A stretch of 43,679 nucleotides of DNA, from the NCBI GenBank assembly GCA_021806205.1, contig JAJZXX010000190.1:1-43679 (forward strand). Direction: 5' to 3'. The stretch comes from Bacillota bacterium (lineage in GTDB: Bacteria > Bacillota > Sulfobacillia > Sulfobacillales > Sulfobacillaceae). Shown here one piece after another: positions 33,464 to 41,909 of this stretch. Made by a program: the position numbers and the translations under genes. Position 1 is the first letter of the stretch, and every line of letters begins with the position of its first letter. The notes beneath the pieces were generated by a model. That model was not told the DNA's origin. It saw only the letters and a list, made by a program, of their open reading frames with translations, and did no database searches.

Positions 33464-33554
33464 GAGGGATACATCTCAGCCGCGAACGGTTGACGGTTTC
33501 GGGCGGAAACGATCATTAATCGGGTTGGGGAGTTTATGCGCGGACTGAAAAAGA

Positions 33555-33585
33555 TTGCCGTCCATCACTGGTTTTTCGGTATGAT
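33555..33585 (+). promoter_or_regulatory. Candidate promoter of the dipeptidase-cysE operon
   Basis: TTGCCG (33555-33560) and TATGAT (33580-33585) are separated by 19 bp, slightly long. They end 30 bp before the dipeptidase ATG. GCAGGAGG is the following ribosome binding site. Confidence 0.45.
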
Positions 33586-33615
33586 AGAGGTACCATCGTA
33601 TCCGCAGGAGGCACT

Positions 33616-35001
33616 ATGTCAGACAATCGGCTTGACCCAGTCCTATCCTATCTGAAATCGCACCACCAAGAACATCTGGAAGAGCTGCAGGACTTCCTAG
33701 CCATTCCCAGCATATCGGCCCTGTCCCAGCATAAGCCCGATGTCTTGCGGGCAGCGCAATGGCTCAAGCATCGTCTGAATGCAGCGGGGTTTCATCATGC
33801 GACCATTCATGAAACGCCCGGCAACCCGGTGGTGACAGCGTCATCCGACATGAAGGCCGGACGCCCTACGGTATTGGTTTACGGTCACTATGATGTACAG
33901 CCCGTTGACCCGCTAGAATCGTGGAACCATGGACCCTTTGAGCCCACCATCGAAGACGACATTCTGTACGCGCGCGGATCCAGCGACGACAAGGGTCAGG
34001 TTTATATGCAGCTTATCGCCGCTGAGGCTTGGGTGAAGACGGGGGGACTGCCCGTCAACCTCAAATTCCTTTTCGAAGGCGAAGAGGAAATCGGCAGCCT
34101 TCATCTCGGAGATTACATCAGAGCGCATCAACATGAGTTGTCGGCTGACGTTGCGGTCATTTCCGACACACCCATGTATCAAGACGGATACCCCGCGATA
34201 AGCTATGGACTGCGCGGCCTGGCCTCCTTCGAAGTCACGGTGCGCGGCCCTTATCAGGATCTACATTCCGGAGGCTATGGGGGAACCGTCATGAACCCGG
34301 CCCACGCCCTGGCCCATTTAATTGATTCTTTGCACGATGATCGGGGGCGGGTATCTGTCGATGGGTTTTACGACCAGGTGGACCCTCTGTCGGATCCAGA
34401 ACGGGATGCGCTAAGCCAACTGCCGTTCGACCCAGAAACGTACTGTCAATCGCTTAAGGTTCCCGCACTCTTTGGAGAAAAAGGCTATACCGTCAACGAA
34501 CAGGCTTGGGCTCGTCCCACTCTGGAGGTTAACGGAATGTGGGCAGGATTTACCGGAGAGGGGCAAAAAACCATCATACCGGCCAGCGCCCACGCCAAAG
34601 TGACCTGTCGGCTGGTTCCCCATCAAGACCCGACTCAAGTATTGGATGCCATTGAGACCCATTTGAAAACCCATCTTCCGCCCGGAGTCCAATTACAGGT
34701 CGAACGCTTTCACGGGGCGCCCGCGTCCATCACCCCGCTCGATCACCCGGCCATCCGGGCGGCCGGGGCGGCCATCGAAGCCGTTTACCATACCAAGGCC
34801 GCATTTATCCGCATGGGAGGGTCCATCCCGGTGGTCGTGGACTTTCAGGAAGTGCTCCACATCCCCACGCTCTTATTGGGATTTGCTTTACCAGACGAAA
34901 ACTTTCACGCACCCAACGAACATTTTCATCTCGCCAATTTCTATCGTGGCTCTGAAACCGTTGCCACTTTGTGGAGTCAACTAGGAGGTTTAAATGGCTA
35001 A
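33616..35001 (+). CDS. M20-family dipeptidase (DapE/ArgE/carnosinase-like)
   Basis: The 461-aa metallopeptidase has [14 protein letters not shown] with the first metal His and Asp, the bridging Asp in [11 protein letters not shown], and EGEEEIGS with the catalytic and ligand glutamates. A lid-domain HSGGYGG follows, and the last His lies in [12 protein letters not shown]. This is the full motif set of CNDP-type dipeptidases. The ATG follows GCAGGAGGC. No signal peptide is seen, so it acts in the cytoplasm on imported peptides. Its 3' end contains the cysE ribosome binding site and start (8-bp overlap), suggesting coupled expression with cysteine synthesis. Confidence 0.87.
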   Translation: MSDNRLDPVLSYLKSHHQEHLEELQDFLAIPSISALSQHKPDVLRAAQWLKHRLNAAGFHHATIHETPGNPVVTASSDMKAGRPTVLVYGHYDVQPVDPLESWNHGPFEPTIEDDILYARGSSDDKGQVYMQLIAAEAWVKTGGLPVNLKFLFEGEEEIGSLHLGDYIRAHQHELSADVAVISDTPMYQDGYPAISYGLRGLASFEVTVRGPYQDLHSGGYGGTVMNPAHALAHLIDSLHDDRGRVSVDGFYDQVDPLSDPERDALSQLPFDPETYCQSLKVPALFGEKGYTVNEQAWARPTLEVNGMWAGFTGEGQKTIIPASAHAKVTCRLVPHQDPTQVLDAIETHLKTHLPPGVQLQVERFHGAPASITPLDHPAIRAAGAAIEAVYHTKAAFIRMGGSIPVVVDFQEVLHIPTLLLGFALPDENFHAPNEHFHLANFYRGSETVATLWSQLGGLNG

Positions 35002-35884
35002 TATCCCTCTGAGTGACCAGGAAGCAGAAAACTTATTGACTCGTTTACGTTCGCATGACCGTCTCGATCCTCACTCTGGCCTGGTGCCGTCCGTGGGAAA
35101 AGAGCCCCTACGCCACATGCTGGCTGATCTTGAAGCACTGCTTTTTCCTACCTGTGCGAACCGGGATCAGGTTACTGACGGCCTTTTGGCCGTGGAAAAA
35201 CCCCTGGGGCAATTAATGCACCTCGTCCATGAAGCGACCCCACACCACTGTCCCAAAAACGATTGCACAGAACGCCGTCGTGCCGCCGACATCGCCCACA
35301 CATTTTTTAAAACGCTTCCAAGCATCCAAGAGACAGCGATTGGCGACATGGATGCCGCATACGAAGGCGACCCCGCCGCTCAGAACCTCCAGGAGATCAT
35401 TGCGACTTACCCGGGCTTTTACGCGGTCTTGGTCTATCGTCTGGCTCACCGTCTTTACGGGTTGGGTGTCCAACTGTTGCCTCGCATGATGACCGAGTTG
35501 GCACACAGCGACACCGGCATCGATATTCATCCGGGAGCCACTATCGGGTCACACTTTTTCATCGACCATGGAACCGGTGTGGTCATTGGCGAGACGACGG
35601 AAATCGGTGACAATGTCACCCTCTATCAAGGGGTAACCTTAGGTGCGCTGAACTTTCCCCATGATCAGCAAGGACGACTAATCCGCGGCACCAAGCGCCA
35701 TCCTACCATCGAGCACGATGTGGTCATCTACTCCGAAGCCACGATATTGGGGGGGGACACCGTCATTGGCCACGATAGCGTCATTGGCGGCAATGTCTGG
35801 CTCACTGACAGCGTGCCACCATTTTCTAAAGTCACCACAAAGTCTACAATAGCGTTGAGAACCCGCAAGGAGCCTGTTTCATAA
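34994..35884 (+). CDS. cysE: Serine O-acetyltransferase (EpsC type)
   Basis: The 296-aa protein acetylates L-serine with acetyl-CoA to give O-acetylserine. The N-terminal 150 residues form the helical extension typical of the longer EpsC/SatE form. The left-handed beta-helix begins at [20 protein letters not shown] and continues through [19 protein letters not shown] and [15 protein letters not shown]. The ATG lies inside the dipeptidase 3' end, after a near-perfect TAGGAGG. Cysteine synthase is encoded about 6 kb downstream (41910-42836), and together they complete serine-to-cysteine synthesis. The C-terminus is followed by a hypothetical gene in the same transcript. Confidence 0.9.
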   Translation: MANIPLSDQEAENLLTRLRSHDRLDPHSGLVPSVGKEPLRHMLADLEALLFPTCANRDQVTDGLLAVEKPLGQLMHLVHEATPHHCPKNDCTERRRAADIAHTFFKTLPSIQETAIGDMDAAYEGDPAAQNLQEIIATYPGFYAVLVYRLAHRLYGLGVQLLPRMMTELAHSDTGIDIHPGATIGSHFFIDHGTGVVIGETTEIGDNVTLYQGVTLGALNFPHDQQGRLIRGTKRHPTIEHDVVIYSEATILGGDTVIGHDSVIGGNVWLTDSVPPFSKVTTKSTIALRTRKEPVS

Positions 35885-35907
35885 AAACGATGGTAAAGAG
35901 GGAGACT

Positions 35908-36336
35908 ATGCAGCATATTCATGATGGTAAACCACCCTTGTCACACGGTACCGCAAGCCTTTGGGTAGACATGGTGTTTTGGAAGCCCAAACCCATCGAC
36001 GCCCGGAAACTCACCGAATTTCTCGAGGAGTACGAACTCGGCGAACGATCCCAAACCGTGGAATGGCTTGACAAATTTACCGTGCGGCTAGCCATGTGGA
36101 AAGGCCGTTACTGGTATTTTCTGTCGGAAGACGAGTGGAGCCAGGCAGCCAACGACCTTATCGAATTCGTCAAAAAAGCCGCCGAATATTATGGGTGCCG
36201 AAAAGTGGAATACGATACGCGCGCCTTTTCCGTCGGTATTGCCAAGAAAGTGCGTAAGGAGCACCATAGCGTGGCCCAACTGGCCACGCAGCCGCCCGCT
36301 AAAGATCATCCGGTGTGGTGGATGCTGTCTTTATGA
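35908..36336 (+). CDS. Hypothetical protein, conserved-looking, in the cysE operon
   Basis: I do not recognise this 142-aa protein. It is soluble, aromatic-rich (VDMVFWKPKP, WKGRYWYFLSEDEWSQ) and has one helix-strand pattern suggestive of a small alpha/beta domain, with a single cysteine (YYGCRKVEYD). It has no signal peptide. The frame opens at ATG 35890, but ATG 35908 is preferred because GAGGG lies 5-6 nt upstream. Its stop overlaps the start of the threonine dehydratase gene (ATGA), so it is translationally coupled to it and probably has a related role. No function is assigned. Confidence 0.7.
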   Translation: MQHIHDGKPPLSHGTASLWVDMVFWKPKPIDARKLTEFLEEYELGERSQTVEWLDKFTVRLAMWKGRYWYFLSEDEWSQAANDLIEFVKKAAEYYGCRKVEYDTRAFSVGIAKKVRKEHHSVAQLATQPPAKDHPVWWMLSL

Positions 36337-37292
36337 GCGATCGGCCTACACTGCAATCCATTCGTGAGGCCAAGCACCGGCTCCAGGGCATCATTCACGA
36401 AACCCCGCTCATTGAAAGCCGATCTTTATCCGCATTGATGGGCGGTCCGGTCAAATTCAAGCCGGAATGCTTACAGGTGACCGGTTCATTTAAAATTCGC
36501 GGAGCGTTTAATCGGATGGCCCATGTGGCCCAACAGGGTGGAGCAGGCGTGGTCACTGCCTCTTCGGGCAATCATGGGCAGGCCGTGGCCTGGGCGGCCC
36601 GGTACTTTGGCCTGAAAGCGCAGATTGTCGTCCCCACTACAGCTCCCGCCATTAAAGTAGCGGCGGCCGAAGCTTTTGGAGCCCAGATGGAATTCTTGGG
36701 CACTCACAGCCGGGAACGTTTGGAACGCGCCCAACAAATTGCCGATGAAAAGGGCTATGTGTTTGTGCCGCCCTACGATGATCCGGCTATCATGTCGGGC
36801 CAGGGCACCATTGGGCTGGAAATTCTTGACGAATGGCCCTCGGTGCGAACTGTCGTCGTGCCGATTGGGGGCGGAGGGCTCATTTCCGGGATTGCCACCG
36901 CCATTAAAGCCCTTTCGCCCGACGTCCGCGTAGTAGGTGTCGAGCCGAAAGGCGCTTCTAAAGCCTTGTTATCGCGCCAGGCAGGAAAGCGGGTTGAACT
37001 TTCGCACACCAACAGCGTAGCCGATGGCCTCATCAGCCTCGCGCTCGGAACGTTGACCTATCCCATTATCGAGCAGCACGTCGACGAACTCGTCACAGTC
37101 CCCGATAGCGATATTATCGATGCCTTCTGGCTCTTATTCACCCGTCTGAAACTTGTGGTGGAACCGTCTGGGGCAACAGCCGCCGCGTATGTTCTTAAAC
37201 ACCGATTGGCCTTAGAGGGGCCAACCGTCGTGGTGTTGAGCGGAGGCAATGTCGACCCGCACAAAATCCCCGCCATGATTCCCGTAGTATAA
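36333..37292 (+). CDS. Threonine/serine dehydratase, catabolic type without ACT domain
   Basis: The 319-aa fold-type II PLP enzyme has TGSFKIRGAFN (Lys54 as Schiff base), TASSGNHGQAV and PIGGGGLISG. The C-terminal VLSGGNVDP binds the PLP pyridine side. It ends at the catalytic domain with no ACT regulatory domain, as in TdcB or single-domain IlvA. It converts threonine to 2-oxobutyrate (serine to pyruvate). The start is ATG at 36333, overlapping the previous stop. A further upstream GTG at 36315 is less likely. It differs from the EutB-type paralogue at 1961-2938 in lacking the MDRGAVM/GIGLDNR features. Confidence 0.87.
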   Translation: MSDRPTLQSIREAKHRLQGIIHETPLIESRSLSALMGGPVKFKPECLQVTGSFKIRGAFNRMAHVAQQGGAGVVTASSGNHGQAVAWAARYFGLKAQIVVPTTAPAIKVAAAEAFGAQMEFLGTHSRERLERAQQIADEKGYVFVPPYDDPAIMSGQGTIGLEILDEWPSVRTVVVPIGGGGLISGIATAIKALSPDVRVVGVEPKGASKALLSRQAGKRVELSHTNSVADGLISLALGTLTYPIIEQHVDELVTVPDSDIIDAFWLLFTRLKLVVEPSGATAAAYVLKHRLALEGPTVVVLSGGNVDPHKIPAMIPVV

Positions 37293-37334
37293 AAGGCAGA
37301 CTTTGGCAAACCCTACCGCCAAGGGGGGGTTGTC

Positions 37335-37490
37335 ATGGACGAGGCGCTTTGTTCGTGCGGTGAGAAAGCCAGTGCCCAGTGTTACGACTGTCAAACCGGT
37401 CTTTGCCACGAGCACCTTTGCGAAAATTGCGGCCGATGTGCCAGCGATTGCGTGTGCCACTTAAGATGGTGGGTCCCTGAGTTTTTCTAA
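37335..37490 (+). CDS. 51-aa cysteine-rich putative zinc-binding microprotein
   Basis: A 51-codon gene with ATG 5 nt after AAGGGGGGG encodes ten cysteines and three histidines. Cysteines are at 6, 8, 16, 19, 24, 29, 32, 35, 39 and 41; histidines are at 25, 27 and 42. The spacing CxC, CxxC, CHEH, CxxCxxC, CxC resembles a B-box or HIT-type double zinc site. The protein ends in a hydrophobic WWVPEFF. It follows the threonine dehydratase by 42 bp, and a good terminator starts 12 bp after its stop, so it is the last gene of the operon. The function is unknown; a metal-binding or protein-interaction role is likely. Confidence 0.7.
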   Translation: MDEALCSCGEKASAQCYDCQTGLCHEHLCENCGRCASDCVCHLRWWVPEFF

Positions 37491-37501
37491 GCATACCCAA
37501 A

Positions 37502-37527
37502 GGCCCCTCAGAGGAGGGGCCATTTTT
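37502..37527 (+). terminator. Intrinsic terminator of the dipeptidase-cysE operon
   Basis: GGCCCCTC (37502-37509) pairs with GAGGGGCC (37514-37521) around AGAG, followed by ATTTTT. It sits between convergent genes (the Cys-rich gene and wrbA). The T-run supports the plus-strand direction. Confidence 0.85.
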
Positions 37528-37534
37528 AAGGCAC

Positions 37535-38149
37535 TTAGGCGATGTGGGGCACTTCCCGAACCATTTTTTCGGTAGTTGCCACCAAACGCTGGGCTTGATA
37601 TCGAACAGCAGCCAACACTTCGGCGGATACCTCCTTCCCCTGAGTCGCCGACGTCCCATAGGGGTTTCCTCCCGCGGCATAAATGGACGGGTCGGTGTAG
37701 CCCGGAGCCACCACAATGGCTCCCCAGTGGAACATCGTGGTATAGAGCGAGAGGATGGTAGCTTCCTGCCCTCCGTGTGGATTGGCGGCCGAACTCATGG
37801 CGGTGACGGTTTTGTTGGCTAACTTGCCTTGACCCCAGAGCGGTCCCGCCGTATCCAAAAATTGTTTCATCTGGGCGGCCAGGTTGCCGAAGCGAGTCGG
37901 CACACTGAAGATGAATCCGTCCGCCCAATCCAGGTCGTCAAGCGTCGCCACGGCGATATGTTTGGTCGCCTCTACATGATTTTTCCAGCCTGCTTGACTC
38001 TCGATCGCCTCTTTAGGAGCAAGCTCATTCACCCGTCTCAGGCGAACCTCGGCCCCAGCCTCCCGGGCCGCCTTTTCTGCCTCAACGGCCATCTGATAGT
38101 TTGTGCCGTAGGCGCTGTAATAAATCACGGCAATCTTCACGTGTGCCAT
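37535..38149 (-). CDS. wrbA: WrbA-family NAD(P)H:quinone oxidoreductase
   Basis: The 204-aa flavodoxin-like protein has an N-terminal FMN-phosphate loop with IYYSAYGTNYQMA. GFIFSVPTRFGNLAAQMKQFLD and SSAANPHGGQEATI are the quinone-reductase landmarks of WrbA. It reduces quinones by two electrons and so limits semiquinone formation. ATG at 38149 has AGGAGGA 5 nt upstream. It follows the FMN reductase by 33 bp and shares its promoter. Both are divergent from an HxlR regulator, a layout typical of quinone or diamide stress operons. Confidence 0.88.
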   Translation of the reverse strand: MAHVKIAVIYYSAYGTNYQMAVEAEKAAREAGAEVRLRRVNELAPKEAIESQAGWKNHVEATKHIAVATLDDLDWADGFIFSVPTRFGNLAAQMKQFLDTAGPLWGQGKLANKTVTAMSSAANPHGGQEATILSLYTTMFHWGAIVVAPGYTDPSIYAAGGNPYGTSATQGKEVSAEVLAAVRYQAQRLVATTEKMVREVPHIA

Positions 38150-38182
38150 CAAAAATCCTCCTGTCTTAGTGTTAGATCTTAG

Positions 38183-38731
38183 TCAGACCGCTGCCAAACG
38201 ACCAACCCGTCGGTAAAGGTTCTCACTTAGCTGCCTCATTAATCGTTCTGCCATGGGGTCGTTAAGCTGCCCTGGCGGCTTTAGTTTCAGGTGCGCTTCG
38301 GCAACTAAGACTTCCGGCCGTTGAACCAAGTCCGCATCCATAAACGACAGGATTTGCCGTAAATGCAATTGGCTTCTGAGCGTGCCAAAAAGTCCTTGAG
38401 AAGCTCCCAGGACTACCGATGGCTTGCCAGCCAGAGACGACCCATGAGGGTCGCGGGAGGCCCAATCGATAGCGTTTTTCAATACGGCCGGGATGGACCC
38501 GTTGTATTCGGGGGTAAAGAACACGAAGGCGTCTGCCGTTTGCATCTCTTCCCAAAATTGTCGTGCCCAAACGTCGGGTTCGGCATCGGGATTATAGAAT
38601 GGCAAGTCCCCTATGTTGACTTCCCGCCATCTAACCTCCACCGGCGCTAATCCGCGAAAGACCTCGTACAGGGCACGGTTGTAAGAACCCTTGCGCAGAC
38701 TCCCGATGAGCGCTGCCCACTCTTGACGCAT
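38183..38731 (-). CDS. NADPH-dependent FMN reductase / quinone reductase
   Basis: The 182-aa flavodoxin-fold oxidoreductase has IGSLRKGSYNRAL (FMN-phosphate loop) and FFTPEYNGSIPAVLKNAIDW, both diagnostic of the NADPH-dependent FMN reductase/ChrR family, with GASQGLFGTLRSQLHLR near residue 115. These enzymes reduce FMN, quinones, azo dyes or chromate. GAGGAGGTG lies upstream of the ATG. It is first in a two-gene operon with wrbA, under a TTGACA promoter. Regulation by the divergent HxlR protein is inferred. Confidence 0.88.
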   Translation of the reverse strand: MRQEWAALIGSLRKGSYNRALYEVFRGLAPVEVRWREVNIGDLPFYNPDAEPDVWARQFWEEMQTADAFVFFTPEYNGSIPAVLKNAIDWASRDPHGSSLAGKPSVVLGASQGLFGTLRSQLHLRQILSFMDADLVQRPEVLVAEAHLKLKPPGQLNDPMAERLMRQLSENLYRRVGRLAAV

Positions 38732-38810
38732 TTATACACCTCCTCAGTTCAACTTGCCCCTAATACCGGTGGATAAGAACCGTAGTATTTATTAGCTCCT
38801 TCCATTTTGT

Positions 38811-38838
38811 ATGTTATCAAACTTGCTTGGATTGTCAA
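38811..38838 (-). promoter_or_regulatory. Promoter of the FMN reductase-wrbA operon
   Basis: Read on the minus strand, a perfect TTGACA (38838-38833) and TAACAT (38816-38811) are 16 bp apart. Downstream of the predicted start, CGTAGTATTTATTA (38781-38794) carries the GTAGTAT element also present at 38847-38853, a possible second operator. Confidence 0.6.
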
Positions 38839-38861
38839 TGGGGCAGGTAGTATACTATATT
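38832..38861 (+). promoter_or_regulatory. hxlR promoter with overlapping palindromic operator
   Basis: TTGTCA (38832-38837) and TATATT (38856-38861) are 18 bp apart. The perfect palindrome TAGTATACTA (38848-38857) overlaps the -10 region. It resembles the TACT/AGTA-type boxes reported for YodB-like HxlR repressors, so autorepression is likely. The -35 shares bases with the -35 of the divergent promoter, so one bound protein could block both. Confidence 0.55.
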
Positions 38862-38949
38862 ACGGTAGCAATGGTTCGGTTGTTGTTGCAGGGCTGTTGA
38901 AGGGTTTTCGTAAGTTTGCAGTTTTTGGTTAAAGGGGGAAGGCAACAGA

Positions 38950-39276
38950 ATGCAAGAATTCGATTTGTGTCCGCGTTTTGAAGCGGCTGTTGGGCTCATT
39001 GGCAAGCGTTGGACCGGGCTCATCATCGAGGTCTTGCTGCAGCGGCCGCAACGGTTCTCGGAAATTGCCCAAGCGATACCGCTTGTCAGCGACCGCATGC
39101 TGGCGGAACGGCTAAAAGAACTGGAAGTAGAAGGTATTGTGGACCGTCATGTGTATCCCGACACACCGGTGCGTGTGGAATACTCGCTCACCAGTAAAGG
39201 TCGCGATCTGGCCCCCGTTATGCAGGCCCTCCACAACTGGGCCAATGCCTGGGTCTTGGCGGAAGCTCTGAAGTAA
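38950..39276 (+). CDS. HxlR-family transcriptional regulator (YodB-like)
   Basis: The 108-aa winged-helix protein has the HxlR pattern: LCPRFEAAVGLIGKRW at the N-terminus, RFSEIAQAIPLVSDRMLAERL for the recognition region and RVEYSLTSKGRDL for the wing. A single cysteine at position 7 (LCPRF) matches the redox-sensing cysteine of YodB/CatR-type repressors, which react with quinones and diamide. The ribosome binding site is GGGGGAAGG. It is divergent from the FMN reductase and WrbA genes, the classic targets of such sensors. Confidence 0.88.
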   Translation: MQEFDLCPRFEAAVGLIGKRWTGLIIEVLLQRPQRFSEIAQAIPLVSDRMLAERLKELEVEGIVDRHVYPDTPVRVEYSLTSKGRDLAPVMQALHNWANAWVLAEALK

Positions 39277-39366
39277 TTTTGTTCGGCAATTGCCTAAGCG
39301 GCCCTTTTTCGTGTACCCTTATCCCTATCATTATTCAACGGTACATACAAAAGGAGCGCTGCTATA

Positions 39367-40539
39367 GTGAAGGTTGCCCAACGCATGGAAAAGCTCCCCC
39401 CCTATCTCTTTCTTGAATTGGACCGCATCATCGAACAACAAAGAACGCTGGGTCACGATGTGATTAATCTCGGGATTGGAGATCCAGACCTGGCTACACC
39501 CGATTATGTGATCGACGCGCTTCAACAAGCCGCCCGGGATCCCATGAACCACCGCTATCCCAATTACCTGGGCAGCCCAGCCTTCCGTCAATCTGTGGCC
39601 CAATGGTATCATCAACGCTTTGAGGTCGACCTCGATGCGATGACGGAAACGGTCGGTCTGATTGGTTCCAAGGAAGGCATCGCCCATTTGACCTGGGCGA
39701 TGGCAGGTCCGGGTGACGTGGTCTTAGTGCCAGACCCCAGCTATCCCGTCTACGCAACCCAGGCCCTACTGGCAGGAGCTCAAGTGTTCCCCATGCCGCT
39801 GACAGCCGAACGGGATTTTTTGCCTAACTTGGATGCCATTCCCGAAGAGATTCGGTCAAAAGCCACCATGTTATGGATTAATTACCCCAACAACCCCACC
39901 GGAGCCGTAGCTGGCCCGGAGTTTTTCTCAGAAGCCGTCCGATTCTGCCGAAAATATGACATTTTGCTGTGCAGCGATTTAGCGTACGCTGAAATCGGTT
40001 ACGACGGCTTTAAGGCCTCGAGCGTATTAGAGGTGCCGGGTGCCAAGGATATTGCCGTGGAGTTCTATTCGCTCTCCAAACCTTTCAACATGACCGGATG
40101 GCGCATAGCCGCGGCCGTTGGTAATCCTTTGGCCGTCGGCGCGCTTGGAACGTTGAAGAGCAATCTGGACTCTGGGGCATTTACCGCCGTCCAGCAAGCG
40201 GCCATCGTAGCCTTAAGCCACAATCCTACGGCGTTTTTTGAGCAGCAAAATCGCCTATACCAAACGCGGCGTGATATTGTCGTCAACACTCTGGAGGCTC
40301 TCGGCGCGAAAATTCCCCGGATCCACTCCACCTTTTATGTTTGGTTCCCGACACCCAAAGGGCTTACCTCCAGCGATGCCAGCCGCCTTCTGATCGAAGA
40401 AGCCAACGTGGTCGTCTCGCCAGGTTCCGCCTACGGCGCCCACGGTGAGGGATGGTTGCGCATTTCTTTGACGTGCCCAACCGACCGTCTCGCCATCGCC
40501 ATGCAGAGAATCAGTGAAGCTTACGCGCACGTACGCTAG
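39367..40539 (+). CDS. dapL: LL-diaminopimelate aminotransferase-type class I aminotransferase
   Basis: The 390-aa class I/II PLP aminotransferase has LGIGDPDLATP (35-45), RYPNYLGSPAFR, LIGSKEGIAHL (98-108), INYPNNPTGA (171-180) and the PLP lysine in YSLSKPFNMTGWR (Lys238). GIGDPD together with GSKEGIAH and SKPFNMTGWR is characteristic of the DapL group, which makes LL-diaminopimelate directly from tetrahydrodipicolinate. An aspartate-type aminotransferase is the alternative. GTG at 39367 follows AAGGAG by 10 nt. It is 21 bp upstream of murI, and both feed peptidoglycan precursor synthesis. Confidence 0.82.
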   Translation: MKVAQRMEKLPPYLFLELDRIIEQQRTLGHDVINLGIGDPDLATPDYVIDALQQAARDPMNHRYPNYLGSPAFRQSVAQWYHQRFEVDLDAMTETVGLIGSKEGIAHLTWAMAGPGDVVLVPDPSYPVYATQALLAGAQVFPMPLTAERDFLPNLDAIPEEIRSKATMLWINYPNNPTGAVAGPEFFSEAVRFCRKYDILLCSDLAYAEIGYDGFKASSVLEVPGAKDIAVEFYSLSKPFNMTGWRIAAAVGNPLAVGALGTLKSNLDSGAFTAVQQAAIVALSHNPTAFFEQQNRLYQTRRDIVVNTLEALGAKIPRIHSTFYVWFPTPKGLTSSDASRLLIEEANVVVSPGSAYGAHGEGWLRISLTCPTDRLAIAMQRISEAYAHVR

Positions 40540-40560
40540 GCGTTGGAGGATGTAAACCAC

Positions 40561-41373
40561 ATGTCGAGTCCGATCGCCGTGTTTGACTCTGGTGAAGGCG
40601 GCCTGACCGTCTTAAAGCAGTTGGTGCGACGCTATCCCACTCAGCCGTTTATCTACGGAGCCGACCGCGAACATTTCCCGTACGGCAAGAAGTCGCTGAA
40701 CGAGGTGCGCGGCTGGTTTTTCGCGTTCGCCGACTTTTTTCTAAAAAAAGGCGCCAGCACGATTGTAATTGCCTGCAATACCGCCACCGCCGCGCTACGG
40801 GATTCCCAAACGGGTACCACAATCCCTCTGGTCGGAGTGATTGATGCAGCCGTGCATAGCGCCGCCGCGGCCACAAAGAATCAGCGCATCGGGGTGCTGT
40901 CTACGGAGGCCACCTATCATTCGAACATCTATCCCGATCGATTCCGCCAAATTAACCCGAACATCCGCGTTATCGCGAAACCTTGCCCGGTTCTGGTGTT
41001 GATGGCGGAAAACGGTCATGTCGCTGGACGGAACGTTTATGCTGAAGTGCTGGAATGCGTCTCCCCGGTTTTGGACAGCGGGGTGGACACCATTATTCTC
41101 GGATGTACCCATTTCCCCCACATGCGGGAGGTCTTTAACCAAGTGGTCGGAAATCGGGCACATATCGTGGACCCTGGAGAGACCATTGCCGATTCACTGC
41201 CGAGCTTTGTCGCTCCCGAACCGGGCTCCGGAACCATGCCATTAATTTCGGCCTGGACGACTGGCGACCCGGCCGTTTTTGCCACCATGAGCCAAAAACT
41301 CTGTCCGGATCTTCCTATAGAGTGCCGAGCCTTGGGCTGGAATGGCTCTATTCTCGTGGATCTAAGTTCTTGA
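40561..41373 (+). CDS. murI: Glutamate racemase
   Basis: The 270-aa enzyme makes D-glutamate for peptidoglycan. The N-terminal VFDSGEGGLTVL carries the conserved Asp/Ser. The two catalytic cysteines are in VIACNTATAA (Cys72) and ILGCTHFPHM (Cys182, with His184). YGADREHFPYGKKS replaces the usual GDxxxxPYG stretch with small changes. ATG 40561 is preferred over a start at 40543 because the family begins IAVFDSG and GGAGG is 11 nt upstream. It probably shares a transcript with dapL. Confidence 0.92.
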   Translation: MSSPIAVFDSGEGGLTVLKQLVRRYPTQPFIYGADREHFPYGKKSLNEVRGWFFAFADFFLKKGASTIVIACNTATAALRDSQTGTTIPLVGVIDAAVHSAAAATKNQRIGVLSTEATYHSNIYPDRFRQINPNIRVIAKPCPVLVLMAENGHVAGRNVYAEVLECVSPVLDSGVDTIILGCTHFPHMREVFNQVVGNRAHIVDPGETIADSLPSFVAPEPGSGTMPLISAWTTGDPAVFATMSQKLCPDLPIECRALGWNGSILVDLSS

Positions 41374-41377
41374 TCGC

Positions 41378-41407
41378 TTGACAAGAGAGTTCACTATAGA
41401 TGATAAT
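41378..41407 (+). promoter_or_regulatory. Promoter of osmC-cysK-rrf2
   Basis: A perfect TTGACA (41378-41383) and GATAAT (41402-41407) are 18 bp apart. They lie just after the murI stop and about 30 bp before the osmC start, indicating a new transcription unit. Confidence 0.65.
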
Positions 41408-41443
41408 TCCTAGTAATACGATATGGAATAGGGGTTGATGACA

Positions 41444-41905
41444 ATGCCTCACATGACTTATCAAGTGGATTCGGTGGGACGGGGTGCTACGGGAGAACAT
41501 CACACCCAGACTGCAAAATTTTACTCGGTTGAACAGCGTATGGGCGGATCGCCCGACAACCCCAACCCTCTGGAGCTATTCCTGGGCGCCTTGACGGGGT
41601 GCATGAACGTGGTCTTGCAAATGGTCGCCAGTGAACGGGGACTCACCGATGTTAATGCCACGTATCATGCCGAGGGCCAGCTTGACACGCGAGGCTTCAT
41701 GGGGGATCCCGCGGTCGATCCCCATTTTCAACAGGTTGAGATGGCCATCACGGTGTCTGGGGTATCCAAAGAGGATTTGGAATACCTGCGTGAACAAGTG
41801 GACCGGCGGTGCCCCGTCCATAGCCTTATCGACAAAGCGGGCATCCCCATTCAAGAAGTCTGGACCATAGCACCTAAGACGACTAAATCTGGGCGGGGGG
41901 AGTGA
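41444..41905 (+). CDS. OsmC/Ohr-family protein
   Basis: The 153-aa OsmC-fold protein has PNPLELFLGALTGCMNVVLQM with the first cysteine and RRCPVHSLIDKA with the second, the redox pair of organic-hydroperoxide reductases. ATG codons at 41438 and 41444 are both possible. GGGG lies about 9 nt before the second, and TTG at 41435 is unlikely. It precedes cysK by 4 bp. A peroxide- or sulfur-stress role fits the cysteine-synthesis neighbours. The substrate is not known. Confidence 0.83.
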   Translation: MPHMTYQVDSVGRGATGEHHTQTAKFYSVEQRMGGSPDNPNPLELFLGALTGCMNVVLQMVASERGLTDVNATYHAEGQLDTRGFMGDPAVDPHFQQVEMAITVSGVSKEDLEYLREQVDRRCPVHSLIDKAGIPIQEVWTIAPKTTKSGRGE

Positions 41906-41909
41906 CGGG

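Noticed and set aside
39286-39318. Intrinsic terminator after hxlR (GGCAATTGCC followed later by CCCTTTTTC)
   Set aside because: The palindrome is only 10 bp with no loop, and the T-run begins about 12 nt after it, so the geometry is wrong.
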